The notes under the pieces are model-generated. The model worked only from the letters and a program-made list of their open reading frames with translations, was not told the DNA's origin and did not search any database. 64,000 nucleotides of DNA. Origin: Tanytarsus gracilentus. Taxonomy: Eukaryota; Arthropoda; Insecta; Diptera; Chironomidae. The stretch's first letter is position 1, and every line of letters starts with the position of its first letter. Both the position numbers and the translations under genes were made by a program. The stretch lies in the NCBI GenBank assembly GCA_038502055.1, contig JAXRKN010000045.1, positions 2,750,501 to 2,814,500 on the forward strand, given 5' to 3'. This document shows positions 10,579 to 21,953 of the stretch, piece after piece.

Positions 10579-13150
10579 ATTGAAGATGAGGGAAAGCACG
10601 GCAACGATGATACTCGAATGTTTGTTTTGTCATCATTGGCAGCACACAAGAAGACGCATGTCGTGTGTATCTTATGCAAAGATGCGATGATGGTCTACGA
10701 TCGCTATCCGCTCGTCGATGGAACATTTTTCCTGAGTCCCATTCAGCATTCGAAGGACTGCATTGAGGTAAGTCATCGCACTCATAAATCATATGGCTGT
10801 AATTAAATTGTTTCGGAGGAGGGAAAGAAATGCTTAAATGGGTGAAAAGCAAGTCATAAATCTATATGGACGTATTACGAGGTTCTTTTATTAAATCCAA
10901 CATACAATATTTGTTGTCCACGGAACCAATGACTAGACTTCTCTCCTACATGCATACAACTGCGATTATTTGGTAATGTTCGAGCGATAAAAGCGCTCAA
11001 GAACATGGAAATGTCATAAGGACGATGACACAACAGCGCGATGGCTGTGATTAATATTTAATTCAAAAAGCTTTTAACGCTCGAGAAAAGTGGGTCAGGG
11101 AAAAACAAGAGCGGTAACTTCTATCTCATAGAAAAAATGGACTGAAAAAAGTTTTCTATGGTCAAAATTTTGCATTTTCATAATTTTTTAATCAGGGATT
11201 AAAATTTAAATATACTAATTTAATCCAAGATTAAAAGTTTTAAAGAGACTTTGGCTAATTTTTAATAAGTTCCGACCCATTTCATGAAATTTAAATTTAC
11301 ATTGCAGATTCAAAAGAAAATTCTCATGCAAACGAATTATTAAATTTTTATATTCCAATGACTTTATAAAATTTTAATCCTGCATGCAGCACTTTCGTGG
11401 TTCGAAATCACAAATTATGTCAATTCCAAAATTTCTCACCGTACTTTGTAGCCATTCTCCCAAAAGTAAGTGGGGAAACAAAGAAAGCACAAATGTATTG
11501 CTGCACATGATACATGAATGGAAAAAACGCAAACGATGTCTGGGAAAAATTTGTAGAGAATGGGAGTAGAAAGAGGTAGTGGGTTGAGAGAAGGAAAAAA
11601 ATGTTCACGATAGCAGCTGATGAACATGAACGCTTGTACATAAAATTATCATTAAACACTACCAATAACGTTTGAGTGTACGACGTAATAATCCAAATTG
11701 CTACAACTTTCTTTCACATCGCAGTGTGCAGACAGTCTTAAGTCATTGTCTCTCGTGACCACAAAACAATTCTAATTAATCTAAGCCGATCACTGACCTA
11801 TGAATGAATCCGATTAACGAATTAATTTCCTTTCAGACAAAATTCGAAGGACGAACCTGCTATTTGACATCCGTCTGCTTAGAATGTCTCGACGGTACTG
11901 CTCCCGAAAAGATTTTCCGCTGTCGGTAAGTACCACCGAAGATTGTGATCACGCTAAGATTGTTTATGACATTTTTATGTTCGTTATTAGTTTCTGTGCA
12001 GATAAGTGGGATGGATCAGCTCTCGTTATGGGAACCATGTACTCGTTTGACATCTTTGCTGCAATGCCATGCTGCACTGAACGATTGAAGGTGAGTACCT
12101 GCTTGTTTTTCGTTTTATCGAGTGGAAATTTATGAAATACAATTTTTCACTTCACAGTGCAACAACTGCTTCAAGCTTTTATTGCATCCCAATCAAAGGC
12201 TAAATTACTTTAGTGATTACACTCACTCGGTGACATGTCCTTACTGTCAATCGCAGGATACACATTTCGCAAAGCCATTGAACTATTGCTATACCAACAA
12301 ACCTCTGCAGCAATTCCAATCGTACGCATGACATGAGGCCACGTTGGATTCTCCAAAATCATCGACAATGTCCTCACCGAAAATCGGAAGCAATGAGTCA
12401 GGATATATGTCGTTGAGCAATGGAGAGTCTAACGTGATGAGCGGAAGCAGCAAGGCGAGCTCAATTTGGGGCGACAAATCGCTTTGGAATCTTTCAAACA
12501 GTCCCAACTCAACATCGTCGATGCAAACAGCCAACGGCAGCATGTGCAGTAGCGATGGAAAAGACTCTTTCTGGCACTCATCAACCTCATCACCGATCTC
12601 ATCATCATCGTCGCAGTATAACAACCTCAATTCCCTCTGGGGTTGCTCACCGATTAAGGACGACGATTCACTCGGTTCCATCTGGAATATTCCAAAGCAG
12701 CAGCCGGAAGGTAATTACGAGGCGCCTCTGCCGCCACCCATAAGTTATACGCAACGTTCACAGCCACAGCTGTTGAGACCTCAGGACATTGGTGGCACGA
12801 CATGGAGTGGAATGAACATTGCTAACAATAACAGCAATAATAATAACAACAACAACAACAACAACAATAATAACAGTGTCAAAATGAAGGAGCCAGTTGG
12901 ATCACTATGGGCACACCCGACACCTCCAAATCTCCCACTGACACTTCAGGCGCAAAACTACAATTTGCTGCAATCATCAAACAGTAAGTTCCAATCTCCA
13001 CTTAAACCAATGGCAGGAGTTGCACCAATGAATGCATCACACAATAACAGTAGCTTCCATCCAAGTAATAATATCAATGCCACTACCTCATCATGCAATA
13101 TGCAACTCTTTTCCGATGAATTCCTTAGCTATTTAAACATGATCAATTAG
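10579..13150 (+). CDS. hdc: Headcase (HECA) homologue, 3' exons, with stop-codon readthrough extension
   Basis: Visible exons are 10579-10767, 11837-11925, 11991-12090 and 12158-13150, with GT..AG introns and matching phases; the N-terminal exons are not found in the window. The first 183 visible residues are the cysteine-rich Headcase domain: AHKKTHVVCILCKDAM, then YPLVDGTFFLSP, CLECLDGT, CRFCADKWDG, VMGTMYSFDIFAAMPCC and a final CNNC...CPYC pair. A TGA at 12329-12331 interrupts the frame, and 272 open codons follow in the same frame to TAG at 13148-13150. In Drosophila, headcase makes a short and a long product by readthrough of an internal UAA; it limits tracheal branching and acts in imaginal progenitor and growth control with Unkempt. 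The acceptor at 11990 is preferred over a later AG at 12001 because the latter creates an immediate stop. Family call very secure; the extension in this species is inferred from frame conservation. Confidence 0.95.
12329..12331 (+). promoter_or_regulatory. In-frame UGA-C, candidate readthrough stop codon of hdc
   Basis: The codon is TGA and the next base is C, the context generally regarded as the leakiest for eukaryotic termination. The frame after it stays open for 272 codons of low-complexity but clearly protein-like sequence. A perfect small stem, TTGGA/TCCAA with a 3-nt loop, lies at 12344-12356, 13 nt downstream. Drosophila hdc readthrough depends on downstream RNA structure; whether this stem plays that role is not shown. 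Confidence 0.8.
12332..13147 (+). other. Headcase C-terminal readthrough extension with S-[ILF]-W repeats
   Basis: The 272-residue extension is rich in Ser, Asn and Pro. It contains six spaced copies of a short motif: SIWG, SLWN, SFWH, SLWG, SIWN and SLWA. Tryptophan is rare in disordered sequence, so the recurrence suggests docking motifs. A run of Asn encoded by AAT/AAC triplets lies in its middle, and it ends with an acidic/aromatic stretch (DEFLSYLN). Confidence 0.75.
12820..12876 (+). repeat. (AAY)n triplet tract coding poly-asparagine
   Basis: An AAT/AAC microsatellite inside the hdc extension encodes an uninterrupted run of about 14 Asn plus flanking Asn. It is likely length-polymorphic, and its frame agrees with translation of the extension. 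Confidence 0.85.
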
Positions 13151-14344
13151 TTTAATTTTAATTTCGAATAATTTCTCTTTTTTCGACCTTCCCCCCGCAA
13201 GTCGAGTAATTTAATTAAGACAAAATTTATTTGAATTTGTTAATTAGTTCTATTTTTTTTTTGTGTTTTTCGTTTTTGTCAATCAATTTCTTTTTTATTT
13301 GCGTTGAGTTGAATGAAGAAAATTATTTTCTATTTTATAAAATATATTTTGGAGATTTTTTTTATTACAAACACATTGATTGTGATTTTGATTCCACTGG
13401 AAGCAAAAAAAAGAAGAAAATTAATATGAAGAGTTTTGTTTTAAATAGTATTAAGAAACTTTTTAAGGTTAGCGATGTAAATAGAGTGTGTGAAACTCGT
13501 CGATATGAAATATCATGAAAATATTTTATAAAATTGCGAACATGCTGAAGGTTTCAGAAATTTGACCGTTAATTAATCAGCATGTGTGACTACTGCTCTA
13601 AAATATTTAAGGGATTTATTTTGCTTTATGTAAATGTAAAAGAAGCTCTTATCAATATATTTCAAAAAAAATTCGTTTGTTTAAATGAAATATCATAACG
13701 TAATAATTAAAGATGAATTTTTAGAGCAATATGATTATGAACAATTTAATTACCTCTTATACATACTAAAAAAGTAACAAAAAAGTGTAAGTTTTTCTTT
13801 AAATGTAATTAAAAAATTATTATAATTTGCGAATTGATCTCTTTAAAAAAATATAGAACTCTAATTCGTCTCATTTCTTATTATTAAATGTAGTTTTTTA
13901 CAAAAAATAAGTAAGAATTAAGTCTTTTATATATATACGATTTGTAAATGAAAATTCTCAAAATTTTTTACATTCATAAGCTCAAAATTCTCTCTCTAAA
14001 ATTCGTAAACAATTGTAAAAGTATTTCTGTTTGATGAAAAGAATTTTTTAGGTAGCAATTAAGACGGAAATTTGTGAAAACATTCTTTCCGACATGAATC
14101 AAGTGTGATAATTTTTTATACGCGATTGTAGATGTCTTTAAGCTAAAAATTAGCTTCTTTAAAATTAATTTACGATCCACCTTATAATAAGAATGGAGTA
14201 AAATTAAATTATAAAACTGGAATTGAACTTAAATGTTTGTGAGATGGAAACATTTTTTTTGGGGTTAGATTTCAATTCAAGAGAAATTGTAAGTTTATAG
14301 AAATTAAATTGTTGTAACACAACGGTTGTAAAAAGCCTAGATGG

Positions 14345-14420
14345 AGAACTTTAAAAATTTAACGGATTTTAAACATTCAAAGAACTTTTCATATTAAAAC
14401 CGTTAAATTTTTAAATTTCT
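14345..14420. repeat. 21-bp hairpin with TTTAACGG / CCGTTAAA at the loop side
   Basis: Arms 14345-14365 and 14400-14420 are reverse complements at 20 of 21 positions, separated by 34 nt. The same core words (TTTAACGG and CCGTTAAA) form the arms of the hairpin at 8538-8610. It could be a tiny foldback element or a structured part of a transcript. Confidence 0.6.
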
Positions 14421-17400
14421 AAAATCTTGTTAACAAAAAACTATCAAAAAAGATTCTGCTAAATATTCTATCAGACATCACTTGAGAAATGCCAAGATAC
14501 ATAAAAAATAAGAAAATGCCAGTAAAAGCGTAAAAAGTAAACGAACAAGAAGGCAACAAAGGATTGCAAATTCTTGAAAATAAAAAGTTTGAATTTTGTT
14601 TCAATATCAAATGAAATTCATCAAAAAAAGGAAAGAGAGTGTAAAAATTATCGAGTGAATGTTTGGTGAATGAACAATTTATGAATTTTAGTTTCATTAA
14701 TATTTACGCGTGACGATTGTCACACTCAGAAAATTAAAGTCTATTAGCAATGAAAATATTTGAACGATGGACTTTAATTTTTTTTGACAACTTCTTAAAA
14801 GAAAAAATAAGAAGAAAAAAGTTTTTCCTTTAGAAAATGAAACATTGAAAAACTTTGATTGAATTTCCTCCCTCTTAATGCCACTTACCTCACAAGGAAG
14901 AGAAAAAAAGAAAATTAAAAAGTTTTTTAAACCAGTTGGTGTTGAAACGACGACAGAGGAATAATAATTTATATATTTTAATAATAATATAAATATTGCG
15001 ACAAAAAAATGGAAAAAAGTTTAAATTATTATATTTGAGGAAGTCTTTTTTAAAAAATATATTTCTTTTCTTTATTGCGTGGGACGCTGCGTGCACTTCC
15101 CCCTAACTTTTAAAATATTAATTCATTTTTACTTATTATAATTTGTTACATACAAGAATTAGTTCAAATCTCGCCGTGACCTCCCAACACAAGTGTAGTA
15201 AAAAGTATTTTTTTTCTGTTAACTTTTTGCAATCTTCATAATTTTTGTTACTTTTTATAAGAGAATGAAATCACCGCAGAAAAAAAATGATGCAATTGGG
15301 AGGATTCAAAGGAAAAATTTAAGGAAAAAAAACATAAAATAAAACTTCTCAGATCATCTGGTGAAAACACGTACAAATGTGAAAGTTATTTTTTTCGAAT
15401 CATCGTAAATAATATAAATCATAATGCTATAAAACATATTAGATCATATATTGAATAAGAAAGGAAGAAATTCATAAAATATCCTTTAAAGCAACAAAAA
15501 AGTATATTCATAAACTAGATGTGTGTGTAAAGTTTTCGGTATTTGCGAACTTTTCAATCTTGTAATTTTATTTTCACAATTGAGTTGAAAGAAATTGCTA
15601 GATGGCTCTTAAAATGTGTCTAGTTTAACAGGATTCAAATGAAATAATTTATTTGCAGACATTAATTTCAAAAAAGTAAAACTTCAACAATAAAGTCCAG
15701 TAACAATTAAAAAAGGCAACAGTACAAAGAGTAATAGAGCAAGTTTACCTTTTAATTTTCAAACTTAAGCCTTAAAACTTGTTTATCAGTTCTTTGAATC
15801 CTGTCTAATTACTTAAAATATTTAAATAATTTAATGTCGTCTGGAAAGTTTATTTAAAATTTAATGAAAATACTTTAAGTTTTTTAACTAAAATTTTATT
15901 TCTTAGTTTGATGTTTTTGCTCTTAACAAACTTAAACTACTCAGTATAAATTACTCTTAAAATAATGTAAAGATATAATTTTTTGGTATTCTCAGAGTTT
16001 TTGTCCCCTCAAAACATAAAATAGTAGTAAATTCAGCGTTTTTCATACACAAAAGCATTTTATTTATAACTGCAGAGTTTATTGAAATTTTTCGCTAAAT
16101 AGAAATTAAAGAATTATTCATTTTATATGCAAGTCAATATTTAATAAATAACTATTATATAAACGGAGTGGAAAATATATTATAAAGATTTATAAAGTCA
16201 GAAAAGTCAGAAAGTGTTTTTGTAGAACTTACCTCAAGTAATTCATTAAATGTTTGTTTGTTTTTTATCCTCATATCACACACACATTAAATATGTAAGA
16301 ATAACTCTAAATAACAAAACACACGTCACGATAAGAAGTTGTGTGTGAGCTCAAAATATTTTGTCAGTTCTCTCTAAGTTATCAGCAAAAAAAAAAATTC
16401 AGATATCTTGCGGTAAAAATGATAATTTTTTTACGTGTATAAATTTCAGACAAACACAAAAAGTTTTCTCAGGAAGAAAAACTAAAAGAAAAGAGTTATG
16501 AAAATGCTAAAAAATGGAAAACTATTACTTTATTGAAAAGAGAAAATAATGAAAAACCAACAAATTTTCAAATGCTACTTGCAGTAGAAAAAAAATTCAG
16601 GAACAATTTTTTTCCTCTACCCGGATCACAATTTTTTTGATTACCGCAGAATACCTCCGCAGATCTTCGCTAAAGCAACAACACAAAAACAAAAGATGAA
16701 ATCTAAGAAGACTAAAGTCAGAAAATAAAAATCTCATGCAATGAATGAACGAACAAATTTTTTACATACTGAAAAAATATTAATAGAAATTAAAATTTTA
16801 CACACACAAAAAGAAAGAACTTTTGCAAAAATTGACGTAGAAATAATGCTTTTTCAAATCAGCGTATTTAAGTTCATTTTCTAAGCTTATTAAAGTTAAG
16901 AATTGCTCGCATAGTAAAAAAAACTTTTTTGAATTTCTTCTTTAACGTACCTTTTAACAACAATATCCTAATATATATATATATTAATTAATGAAGTTTC
17001 TTCGTATTATAAGAGAAGAGCTTTTTATTAAATATAAATTCTTTGTTTGCTTCTCAGGAAAAATAGTATCAATTTTTAAGTCCTGAAAAGAAAAGTCACA
17101 AAAAACTACAAAATAATTAAACTTGTCTGAATTTTATCACAAAGAAAAAACTTTTTTAAGAAAAATACACTGAATATAAATTTTACAGTATTTTTCGTTT
17201 TTGGTTTTGAAATTTTGAAAAATTAAAAAATTTGAACTTGAACTTTTTAATTCAAAAAATTTAAAATTTCAAAAACCGTTTAAATTACCAAAGTTTCTGA
17301 ACTAATTTTTTTTGGAATATGTTTCACACTTTGTCCTTCTCTCCTTTAACTATTAAACGCTCTTTGTTAATGCTTTTGCGTGATTTCGCTTATTTCACTT

Positions 17401-20400
17401 TCATACAATTTAAATGCTTTATTTTAATCTTCTTTGTGAGTACAAATAATTTTATGTTAAGTATTCAGTGTATTCAATCGAGAATATCTTAAATGAAAAA
17501 AAAAGTAACTTTTATTAGTCCAATAATGAATATTTCACAAAAAATATTTCTTCCTTAACTAATTCCTGAATAGGCAATTTTATTTAAATCTAATAAAAGT
17601 TTTTTCTTTTTTGTTTGTTCCACTGCGAATGTAATGCTAAAATAATCGTTTAAATTTTAGATAAATCTTCTATGTATAACTTTTTCGGAGAACGTAAAAA
17701 ACATTTTCTTCGTCATTGAATATCTTTAGGATTATTTCCGAGAAGACACATCCGAAATAATTGGGTGTTGAATTCGAGGAACTTTTAAGTATAAAACTTA
17801 TTCGTACATACTAATATGATAAAACGTATCCCAAGCATTTAATATATTTGTAACATTTTCCTTCGAAAATCTGTGTGAGCATCGTGTAGTAATTTAAGAA
17901 AATTTTAATTAATTGTATTTATTTTAATTCAATATTTTTTCATAACGTGTGAATGCATGTACGAAATTACTCGAGTGATGAAAGAAATTTCCGATAAAAA
18001 TCTTCAAAATTAAAAACTATCAAATTGGCATTTTCAAAATAAAACTTCAATTAGTGTGGCAAAATTAAGCAGAATTGGCAAAAAAATTAAATGAACATTT
18101 TTCGTGGTAACGATAAAAATTCAAAATTCGAGTGGTATAAAGCACATGTGATGAATTTATTAATGTTTGATTCTTAATTTTAATTTGAGGTTGGTAAGTT
18201 GACTTTAAAAAATTAAATCTATAACTGTCAATTTTCCAACTTCCAATTTAAATTACTCTACCGTAAATTTAAGTACTGTCTCTCTCTAAAAAAAAGAATT
18301 TGGTCCTGTGGAAAGAAACTATCGCACTTTTAAGAAGTTTTCCTTTTAATTTGTGTGCGAATTAATTTTTGCAAGTTTGAAATCCGAATTGGAACGGAAA
18401 ATATGGCAAGCCATGTTACACGCTGGTTTGTGGACCAAATCGAACTTTTTTATATATTTCTGTGTTTATGCAAAAAAAAGTATTTTAAAACATAAAATTA
18501 ATTTCATGAAAAAAATTCGTATGTGAGAAAAACTGTATGATTTCGTTTTGTAAATTTGAGACATAATATTTTGACAGCAATAAATAATGTTTAAAAAATG
18601 AAAAGCAAAAAATGTTCGAATGAAATTTTTTACACATGCAGTTAATGATTTTCCGAATGAAATTGTCTCTCCTCCCCATTTTTAAACAATATGAAAATGT
18701 AGTAATTAAGGCATTTAAGTAGAAATATAAGTGTGATGAATATCATAGAAATTCCTATAACTCTCTTTCTCACTTTTTCAATGATGATTAAAACCCACGG
18801 AAATACTTGGAAAAAATGATTATCATTGAAGGCTTTTGAGCTTCTGTAAATTTTTGCTATATGAAATGAAAAATCTGAGCTGCTTCTATTCGATTATAGA
18901 CGTAATAATGAAAATGTGACAATTTGCACAAAAAAATAAATAAAAGGATGATGGAATGAAAAAGAATTAACAATCAAAGACTGGATCGGCTAATTGAACA
19001 ACATTTTAGAAAATATTATAAAAAAATTGAGTGATATTTTAAAAAATGCGAAATTTTCTTAAGTGTAGCTATTGCTTATGAATCGGTGTTAAAAAATCTT
19101 TTATGTGTTTCAAAAATTCACCACCAAAAAAAAACTTACAGCAATTTAAAGTCTCCCACTTTAACCTAAATTTAAAAACTGAGAAAAATCATGTAAAATT
19201 CAATCAGAAATCGTGTAAAATCAAAAACAATGCCATCACAATAATGTTCAGTAATAATTGATGAAAAATATGTAAAATGCTAAATTTTGCTGAATTTTTT
19301 TTAAAATTAAAAAATCTTTTTGTGCAACAATTTAAAAAATAATTAATGTTCCATGTTCTTTAATGTTGTTCACAATGAAAGTGTTGTGCTATATACGATA
19401 GGTAGTCAAAGAAAATCATTTTTGTGGCATTAACAAGAAATTTTAAAAGTAATGGCTAGAAAAAATTTAAACTTTCAAAAAAGGCGTCACACTAACTAAA
19501 CTTGATTGTATTCTCATACCTCAAAAAATTAATTGAAAACACTGCCACATGTTATAAGTTACAATCGCTTCACCTTTTCAATGTGATCAACAATTATTGA
19601 TGTGGTTTAAATGAAAAATTTAAAATTAAATTAGAGTCAAAAAATTAGCAAATTTAAGAAGAGAATCGAATATTTTGGTCACTGCCGCTGATTGGTAATC
19701 ATGAAATTAGACATGTCGATATTTAAAAATTTGAAATAAGATTAATTGAAAACAATAATAAATTAATTCATTGGAGACCGTTCAATAGACGCACATTAAT
19801 AATGAAGGATGGAAGGAAAAAGCAAAAAAAAAATTGGATTAGGCTGATAAATTTTACTTTACACGAGTTTTTAATCATGATGAAGCAAAAAAATGTGGAG
19901 ACTGAAACGAGGAGACTTATTTTGAAATTGTAATTTTTGAATGCAAGAATGATAAAAAAAACATTTAGCCGATAAAAAAGAAAAGATCAATCATTATTCA
20001 TTTAGGTTTGAGGTGATATGAAAAAATCCAAGGATTCGAGGGGTTTTGATTAAAACCTTAAAATAATTAAAAAAATTCGCTCCTCAATTCGTAAAAATTT
20101 CTTAAAATACAGTTCCATACATTAACTAACTCTTAATAACTAAAATTGCTAATTAATACGAAAAAGAAACATTTCAAATGAGATTAGTAACTAAAATTTA
20201 CAATTCCATGGTAATTAACTGCGTTCATAACCTAAAGTAATGTTTTAGAACAAAAAAAAAGTAATTGCGTTAGACAAATTCATAAAATTTTCAATACATC
20301 TAAGCAGTTTCATGAAAGTTAGAATTATAGTAGGAAATTCCTCATAAGATTCTTAGAATAGAAATTCTAAAATATCATGAAGAAAATTTAAATGAAAAAT

Positions 20401-20522
20401 TACTTAAAACATAAAAGCGTAAGCAAAAAAAAATCATCCAGTCATTCATTCCCTAACACATCATCATTATCATCATCATGGCATGCTCTCAATAACATCT
20501 TTTATTTCATTTTGCTACTTAA

Positions 20523-20530
20523 TTTTTAAT
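20523..20530. repeat. 8-bp target-site duplication TTTTTAAT (left)
   Basis: The same 8 bp occur at 21946-21953, immediately outside the other end of the element. An 8-bp duplication is the hallmark of hAT transposons. Confidence 0.85.
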
Positions 20531-20560
20531 CCAGGGATGAGAACTAGTAAAATTTAAGTG

Positions 20561-20670
20561 AACTGACGTACACTGACGTACACCCACGTACACTGACGTA
20601 CACCCACGTACACTGACGTACACCCACGTACACTGACGTACACTCACGTACACTGACGTACACTGACGCA
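20561..20670 (+). repeat. Left subterminal array, 11 copies of a 10-mer
   Basis: Tandem 10-mers alternate between CACTGACGTA and CACCCACGTA, giving a 20-bp higher-order unit. The array starts 13 bp inside the left inverted repeat. The shared core is ACGTAC. It is a candidate transposase-binding array. Confidence 0.9.
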
Positions 20671-21033
20671 TAATTAAAAAATTAACAAAGATAAAATGAA
20701 AAAAAAGATAAAAAATAAGAATTTGTCTTTTTACAACAATAAATTTATGTTAAGTCTATAAAAATATATATTAAACTTTTTTAAAAAGCAATAACATTTC
20801 ATAATATTTGAAAACCATTTTTTTCACGCTTTTTACTAACAAAAAAAATGATTCTGCAACGGTCGAAAAAAATTGAAATGTACACATCTATCAGAAAAAC
20901 CCGCTATTCAAATATTTTACATTAACCGTTGAACGTTGCGTTGCTACTACAAAAAAAATAGTAATTAAATTTAAATTACTTGAATAATTTTAAAGAGGAA
21001 TAATTCATAATAAAATTATTTTGAAAAAATTTA

Positions 21034-21072
<39 letters not shown>

Positions 21073-21196
21073 TAAATAAACGTTGATAATTAACTAAAAA
21101 AATAAAAAAAATACGAGAATATTTTTTGTTTTGAGAGGTGTTTCGTAATATAGTTTTAAAAAATCAGTGGCAGTTTATATCAGTTTAAATTAATAT

Positions 21197-21282
21197 ATGG
21201 CATCAAGTGGTGAAAACAGCCAGGTGATAATTCTGGTGATATTAACTCATCAAATGCTGGCAATCAAAATGAAAATGAAATG
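21197..21282 (+). pseudogene. Possible remnant first exon of a transposase
   Basis: An ATG opens a short frame (MASSGENS) that leaves the probable original frame after a one-base deletion near 21221. The shifted frame then reads GDNSGDINSS and NQNENEM up to a good splice donor (GTGAGC at 21283). Low-complexity Asn/Ser/Glu content and the donor suggest a decayed N-terminal exon rather than chance, but no conserved transposase domain is present. Confidence 0.35.
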
Positions 21283-21788
21283 GTGAGCAAAAAAAATGAG
21301 GTTTAAATGAGTTTTTTTTGTCATTCTAAGAGTTTTGAGACTCTTTCGCTTCCAAACATAATGTCATTAATGTCACGTATTTAGGATTTTATTTTTAGCA
21401 AAACTTGTTTTACTTATTGCGAAAAGCAAAAATTTTTTAAGGTATATTAAAGTTAATTTTAAAAGAAATTAAAGTGCACTGTTGCACTTGCGTTTAATTC
21501 AACAGTCTGTTTAATTTACAAAATTACAAATAAATAAACTAAATTAATTTTTTAAAACTTTATGAAAAACTCCACAAAATGAAAAGTTAACTTTTCCTGA
21601 ATTGAAAAATTTTCATGTCCAAGTCGTAATTTTGAAGTTTTATAAGAAAATTTTTTAAATAAAAATTAAGCTTAAAGCTTTTGTGAATGGTCTTTAAATA
21701 TTTTAATAACTTTGGAGAGTTTTGATAAAATATTTTTGGATTATTGATACAAATTTAAAGTTTAAGTTATTAAAAAATAATTAAGTGC

Positions 21789-21918
21789 GCTGACGTACAC
21801 TGACGTACACTGACGTACACACACGTACACTGACGTACACCCACGTACACTGACGTACACCCACGTACACTCACGTACACCCACGTACACTGACGTACAC
21901 TGACGTGCATTTACGTTC
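21789..21918 (+). repeat. Right subterminal array, 13 copies of the same 10-mer
   Basis: Same 10-mer family as the left array (TGACGTACAC, CCACGTACAC and variants) and in the same orientation on the + strand, so the arrays are direct although the element ends are inverted. It stops about 10 bp before the right inverted repeat (21929-21945). Confidence 0.9.
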
Positions 21919-21945
21919 TTTAGAAATGCTAGTTCTCACCCCTAG

Positions 21946-21953
21946 TTTTTAAT
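21946..21953. repeat. 8-bp target-site duplication TTTTTAAT (right)
   Basis: Exact copy of 20523-20530. Confidence 0.85.

Larger units (their letters stand above)
13151..20530. other. hdc 3' UTR and intergenic sequence
   Basis: Very A/T-rich. The part next to 13150 must contain the hdc 3' UTR, but no single polyadenylation signal stands out. No coding exon is recognised on either strand. Only short inverted repeats (14345-14420, and a weaker one around 17188-17282) break the monotony. Confidence 0.5.
20531..21945. mobile_element. hAT-like non-autonomous transposon (1415 bp)
   Basis: The ends are 17-bp inverted repeats: CCAGGGATGAGAACTAG on the left, and on the right the reverse complement of CTAGGGGTGAGAACTAG (two mismatches). 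They are flanked by the 8-bp duplication TTTTTAAT. Subterminal arrays of a 10-bp repeat lie inside each end. hAT elements typically have CAGGG-type ends, 8-bp target duplications and subterminal repeats bound by transposase. No full transposase is present; a short broken coding remnant sits at 21197-21282 and a poly-A run of about 29 nt near 21039-21067. Confidence 0.9.

Noticed and set aside
12002..12090. Alternative acceptor at 12000-12001 for hdc exon 3
   Set aside because: It would create an immediate in-frame stop and drop the conserved CRFC motif; the AG at 11989-11990 fits phase and homology.
12329..12331. UGA as selenocysteine codon in headcase
   Set aside because: No SECIS-like structure was noticed and the family has known readthrough, which explains the open frame better.
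15150..15200. tRNA B-box-like word (GTTCAAATC)
   Set aside because: No cloverleaf, A-box or anticodon stem could be built around it.
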